A stretch of 64,000 nucleotides of DNA, taken from NCBI GenBank assembly GCA_947493495.1, contig CANLRN010000012.1, forward strand, positions 24,478 through 88,477. The letters are read 5' to 3'. This DNA is from an uncultured Aquimarina sp. GTDB lineage: Bacteria; Bacteroidota; Bacteroidia; Flavobacteriales; Flavobacteriaceae. This document shows, piece by piece, positions 45,270-53,581 of the stretch. The notes beneath the pieces are model-generated. The model worked only from the letters and a program-made list of their open reading frames with translations. It was not told the DNA's origin and did no database searches. How positions within the stretch are numbered: position 1 is the stretch's first letter; every line of letters begins with the position of its first letter. The position numbers were made by a program, and so were the translations under genes.

Positions 45270-46625
45270 ATGTCATTTGAGATTTCTAATAAACTTATAG
45301 ATCAAGTGAAGCATCTCATTGAAGCTGAAAGTGATAGTAGTCTGCAAGATATGCTAAGCGAAATCCATTTTGCAGATGTTGCAGACATATTAGGAGAGCT
45401 CAATCTTTCTCAAGCTACATATCTTATTAAATTATTGGATAGCGAAAAAACGTCTGAAGCTCTTATGGAGCTAGAAGAAGATTTTCGGGAACGTATTTTA
45501 GAAAACTTATCTGTAAAAGAAATTGCAGAAGAGCTAGAAGAAATGGATACCGATGATGCTGCCGATGTGATTGCAGAGTTGCCAGAGGAGCGAGCAGAAA
45601 AAGTGATTGCCAAGATAGAAATTGAAGATGAAAAACTGGCAGAAGACCTTAAAGAACTCCTTACTTATGAAGAAGATACAGCTGGAGGTCTTATGGCAAA
45701 AGAGTTGGTAAAGGTAAAAGAAACTTGGACAGTAGCCGGATGTGTTAGAGAAATGCGACGTCAAGCAGAAAAAGTAACTCGTGTGCATTCTATCTATGTA
45801 GTAGATAAACAAGGAAAACTCACAGGCAGATTGTCATTAAAAGATTTACTCACTGCACCTGCAAAAGCACATATAAGTGAAGTATATATACCAAAAGTCG
45901 ACCGTGTAAATGTTGCTACCGAAGGAGAAGAAATTGCCAGAATCATGCAAAAATATGATTTGGAGGCAATTCCAGTTGTAGATCAAGAAGGGATACTCGT
46001 AGGGCGTATAACTATTGATGATATTGTAGACTTTATTAAAGATGAAGCAGAAAAAGATTATCAGATGGCTGCTGGTATTTCTCAAGATGTAGAAGCAGAT
46101 GATAATGTGTGGGAACTTACTAGAGCTCGTTTACCTTGGTTGATTTTAGGGCTTTTTGGGGGATTAGCAAGTGTATCAATCATGGGAGGCTTTCATGAAG
46201 CACTTGAAAAATATCCTGATCTTTTCTTTTTTACTCCTTTAATAGCGGCAATGGCAGGTAATGTAGGGGTACAATCCTCAGCAATTATTGTTCAAGGACT
46301 TGCCAATGATAATGTAAAAGGAAGTTTATGGGATCGATTACTCAAAGAAATCGGTCTTAGTCTAATTAATGGTATTGCACTAGCAGTATTACTTGTCATT
46401 TATGGAGCCATACGACAATACGATTCATTATTTAATTTAACCGTAGCATTAGCTTTGATTCTAGTAATTATTGTTGCAGCATTAGTAGGTACTTTTGTAC
46501 CTATCATCCTTAATAAAAAAGGAATTGATCCAGCTATCGCTACAGGCCCTTTTATTACAACTAGTAATGATATCTTTGGTATTTTTTTGTTTTTTTATAT
46601 TGCTAAGCTCTTTTTAGGATTCTAA
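45270..46625 (+). CDS. mgtE: Magnesium transporter MgtE
   Basis: 451 residues from ATG 45270. N-terminal MgtE_N superhelical domain (about 25-125; HFADVADILGEL, MDTDDAADVIAELPEERAE), two CBS domains (about 130-255; YEEDTAGGLMAKE, VHSIYVVDKQGKLTGR, EAIPVVDQEGILVGRITIDD) that sense Mg2+, and five membrane helices (about 280-450; PLIAAMAGNVGVQSSAI is the conserved pore region). Imports Mg2+ down its gradient. No Mg riboswitch was recognised upstream. Confidence 0.96.
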   Translation: MSFEISNKLIDQVKHLIEAESDSSLQDMLSEIHFADVADILGELNLSQATYLIKLLDSEKTSEALMELEEDFRERILENLSVKEIAEELEEMDTDDAADVIAELPEERAEKVIAKIEIEDEKLAEDLKELLTYEEDTAGGLMAKELVKVKETWTVAGCVREMRRQAEKVTRVHSIYVVDKQGKLTGRLSLKDLLTAPAKAHISEVYIPKVDRVNVATEGEEIARIMQKYDLEAIPVVDQEGILVGRITIDDIVDFIKDEAEKDYQMAAGISQDVEADDNVWELTRARLPWLILGLFGGLASVSIMGGFHEALEKYPDLFFFTPLIAAMAGNVGVQSSAIIVQGLANDNVKGSLWDRLLKEIGLSLINGIALAVLLVIYGAIRQYDSLFNLTVALALILVIIVAALVGTFVPIILNKKGIDPAIATGPFITTSNDIFGIFLFFYIAKLFLGF

Positions 46626-46722
46626 AAATATTTTAATCCAGCTTTTGATGATTTTATACAAAAACTAGTATAATAAGCTGAAAAATTGTGGTATAAATAT
46701 CTTAATTCATATTCATCAACCT

Positions 46723-47118
46723 ATGAAAATTAAACTTTTCGAATATCTGATCACAGTCCCAAAATCAGCAATTGATGATATGGGGCATGTAAATAATGTT
46801 ACATATTTACAATGGGTACAAGATATTGCTAAAAAACATTGGGAGGATAAGGCGAATCAGCAAATCAGGAATACATATGTCTGGGTAGCGCTTAATCACT
46901 ACATAGAATATCATAACCCAGCTTTTGAAAACGACGAATTAATACTTCAAACTTGGGTGCATAGTTTTCGTGGAGCTAAGAGTGAAAGGCATACTAAGAT
47001 GATATCGGCAACAACAAAAAAAGTAATTGTTACAGCCAAAACAGAATGGTGTTTACTCTATAAAGAAACGTTAAGACCCAAAAGAATACTTGAAGAAATA
47101 AGTATCTTGTTTTCATAA
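46723..47118 (+). CDS. Acyl-CoA thioesterase (4HBT hotdog family)
   Basis: 131 residues. Hotdog fold with the conserved DDMGHVNNVTYLQWVQD (catalytic Asp18 region) and VALNHYIEYHNPAF. Related to YbgC/FatA-like thioesterases; acyl substrate unknown. A similar enzyme lies at 63497-63910. Followed 15 bp later by the cupin gene. Confidence 0.88.
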   Translation: MKIKLFEYLITVPKSAIDDMGHVNNVTYLQWVQDIAKKHWEDKANQQIRNTYVWVALNHYIEYHNPAFENDELILQTWVHSFRGAKSERHTKMISATTKKVIVTAKTEWCLLYKETLRPKRILEEISILFS

Positions 47119-47133
47119 ATTAATATCTTATAT

Positions 47134-47499
47134 ATGAAAGCAATCAACATCAAGGATAAATTATCACAATTTGATACCCAATGGCAGCCACATAGAATTG
47201 CTATGGTAGATAATAATCAAGTATATCTGGCAAAAATAAGTGGAGATTTTGTGTGGCATAAACATGATGATGAAGATGAACTTTTTCAAGTAATAAAAGG
47301 GACATTATACATGAAATTTAGGGATAAAACTGTAAAGATAGAGGCAGGAGAATTAATTGTAGTGCCAAAAGGTGTAGAACATTGCCCTTCTACCAAAGAT
47401 GGAGAAGAAGTACACATTCTTTTATTCGAAAAAGCAAGTACAAAACATACAGGAGATGCTGTTACAGATAGAACTGTTACTAAGTATATCGAGATATAG
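47134..47499 (+). CDS. Cupin domain protein
   Basis: 121 residues, single cupin. Motif 1 HKHDDEDELFQVIKG and motif 2 GELIVVPKGVEHCP supply the expected His/Glu metal ligands. No other domain. Role unknown; 15 bp after a thioesterase gene. Confidence 0.88.
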   Translation: MKAINIKDKLSQFDTQWQPHRIAMVDNNQVYLAKISGDFVWHKHDDEDELFQVIKGTLYMKFRDKTVKIEAGELIVVPKGVEHCPSTKDGEEVHILLFEKASTKHTGDAVTDRTVTKYIEI

Positions 47500-47556
47500 T
47501 TTACGGGATTCATAATTATGTTATCTTAAAAAGAGATACATATAAAAATTAGTGAA

Positions 47557-48642
47557 ATGTTAGATAGGAGATCATTTATAAAAAACGCAGGGCTTTTTGT
47601 AGGGTACAGTTTACTTCCTTTATCTCAGCTATATCCGCAGTCAAATCAAAAGAAATTAGGAGTATGCCTAGTAGCTTTAGGGAATTATAGTACGAATGTG
47701 CTTGCTCCTGCTCTACAACTTACCAAGCATTGTAAACTAACAGGAATAGTAACTGGAAGTCCTGAGAAAATACCCAAATGGCAGAAAAAATATAATATAA
47801 GTGATAAAAATGTCTACTCATATGAGAACATGGATCGTATCGCCGATAATCCTGATATTGATGTGATATATATTGTACTGCCTACAGGCTTGCATGCTAA
47901 GTATGCTATAAAAGCAGCAAATACAGGGAAACACGTTTGGTGCGAGAAACCTATGGCCAAAACAACTGAAGAATGCCAATCCATTATCAATGCGTGTAAG
48001 AAAAATAAAGTAAAATTATCGATAGGATATCGCATGCAGCATGAGCCTAATACACAACAAGTAATTAAATGGGCAACTACCAAGCCATATGGCAAAATAA
48101 AAACTGTACGAGCAGAAATAGGATATAATGTTGGAAATCCTCAAAAAAGCTGGAGACTGGATTCTAAATTAGGTGGAGGAACAATGTACGACTTAGGAGT
48201 CTATGCATTAAATGCTGCTCGGTATACTACAGCAGAAGAACCTATATCTGTCGCTGCAAAACATATAAATACTCGGCCAGAAATATTTACCGAAACTGAT
48301 GAGACAACACATTTTACCTTAGAATTTCCTTCTGGAACTATTGCACATGGAAAAACAAGTGTAAGAAACGATATGCATCAATTGTATGTAGATTGTGAAA
48401 AAGGGTGGTATACATTACAGCCTTTTTCAATGTATTCTGGTGTTAAAGGTACTAGTAGTGATGGTATACCATTGAATACATTTATAGAAAACCAACAAGC
48501 CAGGCAAATGGATGATGATGCACTAGCAATTATTCATAATAACCCAGTTATTGTACCGGGAGAAGAAGGAAAGAAAGATATAACTATTGTCGAAGCCATC
48601 TACAAGGCTGCAAAAAGTGGAGAGAAAATCAATTTAATGTAG
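47557..48642 (+). CDS. Gfo/Idh/MocA family oxidoreductase with Tat signal
   Basis: 361 residues. N-terminal twin-arginine signal (RRSFIKNAG, Arg4-Arg5) with hydrophobic stretch to about 25. Rossmann segment KLGVCLVALGNYSTN (cofactor loop), CEKPMAKTTEE (Glu130-Lys131-Pro132) and C-terminal substrate domain with GGGTMYDLGVYALNAAR. Such exported family members resemble glucose-fructose oxidoreductase, with tightly bound NADP. The sugar substrate is unknown. Confidence 0.92.
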   Translation: MLDRRSFIKNAGLFVGYSLLPLSQLYPQSNQKKLGVCLVALGNYSTNVLAPALQLTKHCKLTGIVTGSPEKIPKWQKKYNISDKNVYSYENMDRIADNPDIDVIYIVLPTGLHAKYAIKAANTGKHVWCEKPMAKTTEECQSIINACKKNKVKLSIGYRMQHEPNTQQVIKWATTKPYGKIKTVRAEIGYNVGNPQKSWRLDSKLGGGTMYDLGVYALNAARYTTAEEPISVAAKHINTRPEIFTETDETTHFTLEFPSGTIAHGKTSVRNDMHQLYVDCEKGWYTLQPFSMYSGVKGTSSDGIPLNTFIENQQARQMDDDALAIIHNNPVIVPGEEGKKDITIVEAIYKAAKSGEKINLM

Positions 48643-48644
48643 AT

Positions 48645-48670
48645 CAAAAAATGCTATAGAGCATATTTTT
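48645..48670 (+). terminator. Terminator after the oxidoreductase gene
   Basis: Stem ATGCT (48651-48655)/AGCAT (48660-48664) with ATAG loop, flanked by an A-run and followed by TTTTT. Confidence 0.7.
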
Positions 48671-48698
48671 ATCAGCTATACTAACATTGTACGACTAA

Positions 48699-48833
48699 TT
48701 ATGATTTTTTCTTTTTTGAGGGTTCTTTAAAATATCTTCTGGTTTTTATTTTTTTATACAAAACGATAATAACGATCAGTAAACCGAGAATCAGAATTCC
48801 ACCTCTGCCAGTTAAATAGTCAAAAATAGCCAT
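48699..48833 (-). CDS. 44-residue single-span membrane protein
   Basis: ATG at 48831-48833, stop at 48699-48701. MAIFDYLTGRGG leads into a hydrophobic helix (about 13-26, ILILGLLIVIIVLY) followed by a strongly basic tail (KKIKTRRYFKEPSKKKKS), so the C-terminus should stay in the cytoplasm. No family recognised. The clean membrane-anchor layout and the position between a terminator and an empty spacer make it a credible small gene. Confidence 0.55.
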   Translation of the reverse strand: MAIFDYLTGRGGILILGLLIVIIVLYKKIKTRRYFKEPSKKKKS

Positions 48834-49285
48834 CTTAATTTTTTAAATATTCATTACTAAAAAAGTAGTTACAATTGTGTAAGTCGTTTTACTATTTAAA
48901 ACTTTAAAATATTTTTTGCAATTCTGCTTACATACTATAACAATCTCATCTTATGTAGTCCAAGATTTATCACTATCCAGCTTTAAAAATAGTAATATAT
49001 ATGTAGTAGAGCACACCAATGTAATAGTATCCAATTTCAAAGACTAAAAGTTTAGTGTATTTTTTAGATTGGATAACTAATATAGAATTGGGATACGTAC
49101 AAATTGAACTCATTTTATAGGGTATGCGAGGTTTCAAGATAAACTGAAGTAGAATAAATGATATCAGTGCCTAATTATGGACTCAAGAAATAATATCCGT
49201 CAAAGAATTTAGACATACTTTAAAATAATGAATCTTTATAATTAATTAAGAAAAACAGTAATCTAATCAACACTACCTCTCAGAA
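48834..49285. other. 450-bp intergenic region
   Basis: No gene seen. Contains a single partial match (49104-49122) to the inverted repeat at 43650. Confidence 0.45.
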
Positions 49286-49711
49286 TTATCTAGAACAACT
49301 ACGAATTTCTTCATAAAATATTTTATACTCAGTTCTAGTTACTACTTTTCCCTTAGAACTAAGTTTAATGGTATTATTAGCGACCACCTCATTGTATGGA
49401 ATAGTCTTTTTTACAAACCCTTTATAGACTACTTCAAAATAACTGTCATCCTTAATTTTTGCAGGATTGATCGTAAATGCATATAATCCATCTTCTCCTG
49501 TGTATGCGTTCATACACTGTGTGCTATCAATTACAAGCTTAATCGCCACATACGATAACTTTCTTCTTTTCCTATCAATAACTTTTCCTGTTAGGATCTC
49601 ATCACTAACAATTTCTTCAATATCATTCTCATCAGTAAACTCACTCTTTTGATTTGATTTACAAGAAATTAAAAGTGTTCCTGCAAAAAATAATAGTAAT
49701 AATTGTTTCAT
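49286..49711 (-). CDS. Lipoprotein with carboxypeptidase-regulatory-like domain
   Basis: 141 residues. Lipobox LISC (Cys17). After an acidic linker comes a CarboxypepD_reg-like beta-sandwich: LTGKVIDRKRRKLSYVAIKL, then YTGEDGLYAFTINP and YKGFVKKTIPY. Two C-terminal features, a basic patch and a lone Cys near the end (RSCSR), have no known meaning. Probably a small surface or periplasmic protein. Function unknown. Confidence 0.75.
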   Translation of the reverse strand: MKQLLLLFFAGTLLISCKSNQKSEFTDENDIEEIVSDEILTGKVIDRKRRKLSYVAIKLVIDSTQCMNAYTGEDGLYAFTINPAKIKDDSYFEVVYKGFVKKTIPYNEVVANNTIKLSSKGKVVTRTEYKIFYEEIRSCSR

Positions 49712-50053
49712 AAACGTATTTTTATTTTTCTTAACTATTGATGAATAATAATAGAATTGCCTAAAAGCTTCCCTGTGAGAACTAAGTAAAAATTTGTGTA
49801 GGACTCACAATATACTCAAAACTATGAAACTATGAAATAAAAACTAAGAACATCTCATTATTTTTTTGATTATATACTTCAATAGTATTATGGCTAAGTT
49901 ATAAAAATATTAACAAAATAAACTTTATGGCATTTATATTGAGTGACATAACGAGGACTCTTAATTTTGAAATAAATGATGTCATATTAGAGTATACATA
50001 AACATCTTATTACCTTTTTTAAATGCTTATTTTTGACATCTAAACTTATAACC
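49712..50053. other. 340-bp intergenic region
   Basis: No gene. Contains the -7 element of the downstream dehydrogenase at its right end. Confidence 0.5.
50028..50035 (+). promoter_or_regulatory. -7 promoter element for the dehydrogenase gene
   Basis: TATTTTTG (TAnnTTTG), 18 bp before the ATG at 50054. It overlaps the upstream TTG (50033), which therefore cannot be the start of the same transcript. Confidence 0.5.
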
Positions 50054-50995
50054 ATGAGAATACTTCATCTAGATAGTAATCACCCTTTGCTTATACAACA
50101 ATTAACTGATTTTGGTTTCGAGAATGAAGAGGATTATATTTCTGATAAAAAAGAAATTGAAGCAAAGATTATAGGGTATGATGGTATTGTGATCAGAAGT
50201 CGATTTACAATTGACAAAGAATTTATTGATAAAGCAAGAAATCTAAAATTTATAGCACGTCTAGGAGCAGGATTAGAAAATATAGATACAGAATATGCGA
50301 CTAAGAAAGGGGTCAAACTTTTTTCAGCACCTGAGGGAAATCGAAATGCTGTAGGAGAGCATGCATTGGGTATGATTTTATCTTTATTTAATAAGTTAAA
50401 TGTAGCAGATTATCAAGTACGAAATGGACAATGGAATCGAGAAGAAAACAGGGGAGTAGAACTCGACCTAAAAACAGTAGGAATTATTGGATATGGTAAT
50501 ATGGGGAGAGCTTTTGCACGCAAACTTAGAGGTTTTGATGTAGAAGTTATATGCTATGATCTTAAAGAAGATGTAGAAAATAGTGATGCTACTCAGGTAT
50601 CATTAGAAGAATTGTTTAAACAAACGGATATACTAAGCTTGCATACACCTTGGACTAAACGTACAGATAGAATGATTAATACCGAGTTTATTAATAAATT
50701 TCAAAAATCTTTTTGGTTTTTGAATACTGCTAGAGGAAAAAGTGTAGTAACTAAAGATTTGGTTACGGCATTAAAATCTGGTAAAATATTAGGCGCAGGA
50801 TTAGATGTTCTGGAATATGAAAAATCCTCTTTCGAGAATTTATTTACCTCTAAAAAAGAAATGCCAAAACCATTAAAAGAATTATTACAAATGGATAATG
50901 TAATCTTAAGCCCTCATGTAGCTGGGTGGACTGTAGAATCCAAAGAGAAATTAGCACAGACAATTGTAGATAAAATAAAAGTAGAGTTTTGTTAG
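50054..50995 (+). CDS. D-2-hydroxyacid dehydrogenase (phosphoglycerate dehydrogenase-like)
   Basis: 313 residues from ATG 50054. NAD-binding GYGNMG (146-151), catalytic Arg227 (NTARGKSV), Glu254 (LDVLEYE) and His288 (SPHVAGWT). Lacks the ACT domain of full SerA; the short form resembles flavobacterial 2-hydroxyacid dehydrogenases, so the substrate (3-phosphoglycerate, glyoxylate or other) is unclear. The stop overlaps the next gene by 7 bp. Confidence 0.9.
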   Translation: MRILHLDSNHPLLIQQLTDFGFENEEDYISDKKEIEAKIIGYDGIVIRSRFTIDKEFIDKARNLKFIARLGAGLENIDTEYATKKGVKLFSAPEGNRNAVGEHALGMILSLFNKLNVADYQVRNGQWNREENRGVELDLKTVGIIGYGNMGRAFARKLRGFDVEVICYDLKEDVENSDATQVSLEELFKQTDILSLHTPWTKRTDRMINTEFINKFQKSFWFLNTARGKSVVTKDLVTALKSGKILGAGLDVLEYEKSSFENLFTSKKEMPKPLKELLQMDNVILSPHVAGWTVESKEKLAQTIVDKIKVEFC

Positions 50996-51612
50996 AAGAA
51001 TTGTTCTTTATATTGGTTTCTAAATACTCAGGAGATAATAAATATATCCAATTGCTTTGGGATAAAATCGTTAAAACCCATAGCAAAAAAGGGAGATATT
51101 ATCATAACCTAAATCATCTGGAAAATGTATATCAAAATATATTTCTTGTTAAAAAAAATATTGCAGATTGGGATATGACATTATTTTCATTGTTCTATCA
51201 TGATTATGTCTACAATGTTCTGAAACAAAATAATGAAGAAAAAAGCGCTATAAAAGCTATTGATATACTATCATCACTACAGATAAACACAAAAAGGGTT
51301 GAACTTTGTAATCAAATTATCCTCGCTACAAAAGGACATCATATATCAGAAAATAAGGATATCAATTATTTTACGGATGCAGACCTTTCTATTTTAGGGA
51401 GTAATTGGAAAGAGTATGAATTGTATTGTAGAAGTGTAAGAAAAGAATATAAATACTATCCAGATTTTGCCTATAACAAAGGGCGGATCAAAGTACTAAA
51501 TGACTTTGTTAGTATGACTAGAATTTTTAAAACTGATCATTTTTATCATAAATTTGAGCATCAGGCAAAGAACAACCTCCAGAAAGAAATTGATCTACTA
51601 AATAACAGATAA
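50989..51612 (+). CDS. HD-superfamily metal-dependent hydrolase-like protein
   Basis: 207 residues from a TTG start that overlaps the dehydrogenase stop; no ATG lies before the first motif. His39 and His43 (RYYHNLNHLENV), His71-Asp72 (FYHDYVYN) and Asp130/Asp132 (TDADLSILG) fit the HD metal site of the COG4339-type predicted phosphohydrolases. Substrate unknown. The stop codon abuts the left end of an inserted miniature element (51612). Confidence 0.82.
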   Translation: MLEELFFILVSKYSGDNKYIQLLWDKIVKTHSKKGRYYHNLNHLENVYQNIFLVKKNIADWDMTLFSLFYHDYVYNVLKQNNEEKSAIKAIDILSSLQINTKRVELCNQIILATKGHHISENKDINYFTDADLSILGSNWKEYELYCRSVRKEYKYYPDFAYNKGRIKVLNDFVSMTRIFKTDHFYHKFEHQAKNNLQKEIDLLNNR

Positions 51613-51772
51613 TACCAGTTCTGACTTAAAATTACCCACTAAAATTTGATCTTTTTCGTTCACGCTTCAAAATAAAATGTAATCATAGCTTGGACTATGC
51701 CTGCACTTTCTTTTTTGCCTAAACAAAAAATAACTGTGTATTATTTGAGTATTTTTAAATCAGAACTGGTAT
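51612..51772. mobile_element. Miniature element family C, 161 bp
   Basis: 20-bp terminal inverted repeats ATACCAGTTCTGACTTAAAA (51612-51631) and TTTTAAATCAGAACTGGTAT (51753-51772), one mismatch. No coding capacity; small internal hairpin CATAG/CTATG. Located exactly at the stop codon of the HD gene and 50 bp before luxR. A target duplication is not clear. Confidence 0.65.
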
Positions 51773-51822
51773 AAGAAAATTCAGTCGACATAAATAAACT
51801 ACAGTTTTCTTACATTTATACT

Positions 51823-52239
51823 GTGAGGAAAACTATTTTTATTTTCGGAGCTTTAGTTATTGCATTACTTATGCTTTTTAAGCTAAGTAGCTATAGTCTT
51901 ATTACTGGCAATATATCTTTAGAATTTATTATTGCAGGAATTGCCATTGTTTTTTTTGTTATTGGAATTAGTATTAATAAGAAAGTGCTTCACAAAAAGA
52001 CAATACCTACTAAGGATATTGATCATAAAAAAATTGAAGCTTTAGGGTTAAGTAAACGCGAATATGAAGTATTATGCGAAGTAGCATCTGGATTATCTAA
52101 TAAAGAGATTGCCGATAAGCTTTTTGTTTCAGAAAGTACTATAAAAACACATGTTTCAAATATTTTGGTAAAATTGGATGCAAAACGTAGAACACAAGCA
52201 ATCCAAATTGCAAAAGAATTACAGATCCTTCGATTTTGA
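51823..52239 (+). CDS. Membrane-tethered LuxR-type regulator
   Basis: 138 residues from a GTG start. Two N-terminal membrane helices (about 5-23 and 33-49) then a linker and a LuxR/GerE helix-turn-helix (73-138): LSKREYEVLCEVASGLSNKEIADKLFVSESTIKTH and VKLDAKRRTQAIQIAKEL. There is no receiver domain, so control may come through the membrane part. Followed by the membrane protein DUF4199 (135 bp), a frequent flavobacterial neighbour. Confidence 0.88.
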   Translation: MRKTIFIFGALVIALLMLFKLSSYSLITGNISLEFIIAGIAIVFFVIGISINKKVLHKKTIPTKDIDHKKIEALGLSKREYEVLCEVASGLSNKEIADKLFVSESTIKTHVSNILVKLDAKRRTQAIQIAKELQILRF

Positions 52240-52289
52240 GCGGGTATTTTTACATTAGAAGTAGTATTCGTACAGAAGTATCATACAAT

Positions 52290-52315
52290 TCATACTTTAG
52301 TATGAGTGTTTTTTT
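52290..52315 (+). terminator. Terminator after the luxR-type gene
   Basis: TCATAC (52290-52295)/GTATGA (52300-52305), TTTA loop, then GTGTTTTTTT. Confidence 0.7.
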
Positions 52316-52374
52316 GCTTTATAAACATACTTTTGATCTATTCATTTAGTTAAAAAACTTACATACATCTATTT

Positions 52375-52887
52375 ATGAAAAATACAGTTATACGTTACGG
52401 AATATATGGAGCTATTACCATATGTATTCTTTTTTTAATAGCATTGTTTATAGGTAAAAATTTATCTTTTACAGCTCAAGAGGTTATTGGATATGCCACC
52501 ATGGTAATCTCTCTAGTTTTTGTATTTTTTGGGATTAAACATTATAGAGATAATGAAAATGATGGAGTAGTGTCTTTTGGAAAAGCATTACTAATTGGAG
52601 TATTGATTTCTTTGTTTGCAGCCATTGCATTCGGGATTATCGATGTAATATATGTTACATATATCAATCCTGATTTTACAACAGAATATTATGCTACTAT
52701 TGAAGAGCAGATGAAAAGTTCACTTCCAGAGGCAGAATATAAGGTTAAGTTAACTGAACTAGAAGCACAAAAAGAATTATTCTCTAGCTCCTGGATGAGC
52801 TTTTTACTAATGTCTTCTACTGTACTTATCATTGGTTTTATTATCTCATTGATTTCGGGATTGATACTGCAACGTAAACCTCACTAA
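52375..52887 (+). CDS. DUF4199 family membrane protein
   Basis: 170 residues with four predicted membrane helices: GIYGAITICILFLIALFIG, IGYATMVISLVFVFFGIKHY (with the family's FFGI..YRD), ALLIGVLISLFAAIAFGII and FLLMSSTVLIIGFIISLISG. Between helices 3 and 4 lies a charged loop. Inner membrane; function unknown. 22 bp upstream of the DUF1801 gene. Confidence 0.9.
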   Translation: MKNTVIRYGIYGAITICILFLIALFIGKNLSFTAQEVIGYATMVISLVFVFFGIKHYRDNENDGVVSFGKALLIGVLISLFAAIAFGIIDVIYVTYINPDFTTEYYATIEEQMKSSLPEAEYKVKLTELEAQKELFSSSWMSFLLMSSTVLIIGFIISLISGLILQRKPH

Positions 52888-52909
52888 ATCAATAAAAAAA
52901 TAAGAGAAC

Positions 52910-53368
52910 ATGCACTACGAAGCCAAAACACCTGATGAATACATACAAGCTGTCCCAGAAGAAAGAAGAGAGGTGATGCAGAACCTTAGAAAAGTAATCA
53001 AAGACAATCTGCCAAAAGGATTTAAAGAAGGTATCAGTTATAAAATGATAGGGTATGTTGTACCACAAGAGATCTATCCTAATGGATATCATTGTGATCC
53101 TAAACTACCATTGCCATTTATAAACATAGCCTCACAAAAAAACTTTATTGCTATATATCATAGCGGGATATATGCAAGTCAAGAATTAATGAATTGGTTT
53201 GTTGGAGAATACCCTAAGTATGTAAGCACAAAATTAGATATGGGAAAAAGTTGTATTCGATTTAAGAAAATTGATCAAATCCCATTAGAACTAATTGGCA
53301 AGTTGGCATCAAAAATGACAGTGCAACAATGGATTGATCTGTATGAATCAAATCTTAAACCCGATTAA
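52910..53368 (+). CDS. DUF1801 family protein
   Basis: 152 residues. DUF1801 (YdhG-like) fold: TPDEYIQAVPEERREVMQNLRKVI, GFKEGISYKMIGYVVP, NFIAIYHSG and KSCIRFKKIDQIPLELIGKL. Function unknown. Likely co-transcribed with DUF4199. Confidence 0.88.
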   Translation: MHYEAKTPDEYIQAVPEERREVMQNLRKVIKDNLPKGFKEGISYKMIGYVVPQEIYPNGYHCDPKLPLPFINIASQKNFIAIYHSGIYASQELMNWFVGEYPKYVSTKLDMGKSCIRFKKIDQIPLELIGKLASKMTVQQWIDLYESNLKPD

Positions 53369-53524
53369 TGTAATAAGAAAATCTCTATCTAACGAGTCAG
53401 GTAGCCATTGCATCTTTTAGATACTGAAAACAAGACCGTTATATCAGGAGTGGTATAATTCTATCTGATGATCTAGACAGATGGGCGATGCAACGCTAAA
53501 ATTGAGCTAGCTATAATTATAAAA

Positions 53525-53562
53525 ATAACAACTCCAAATCGTATTCGGAATGGAGTTGTTAT
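53525..53562. terminator. Bidirectional terminator between DUF1801 and the expansin gene
   Basis: Perfect 12-bp arms ATAACAACTCCA (53525-53536) and TGGAGTTGTTAT (53551-53562) between convergent genes. Confidence 0.8.
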
Positions 53563-53581
53563 ATTAGGGATAGGGTTTAGC

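Noticed and set aside
53388..53451. Possible right end of a family C element (ATCAGGAGTGGTATAA)
   Set aside because: Only a partial match to ATCAGAACTGGTATAA and no left partner was found.
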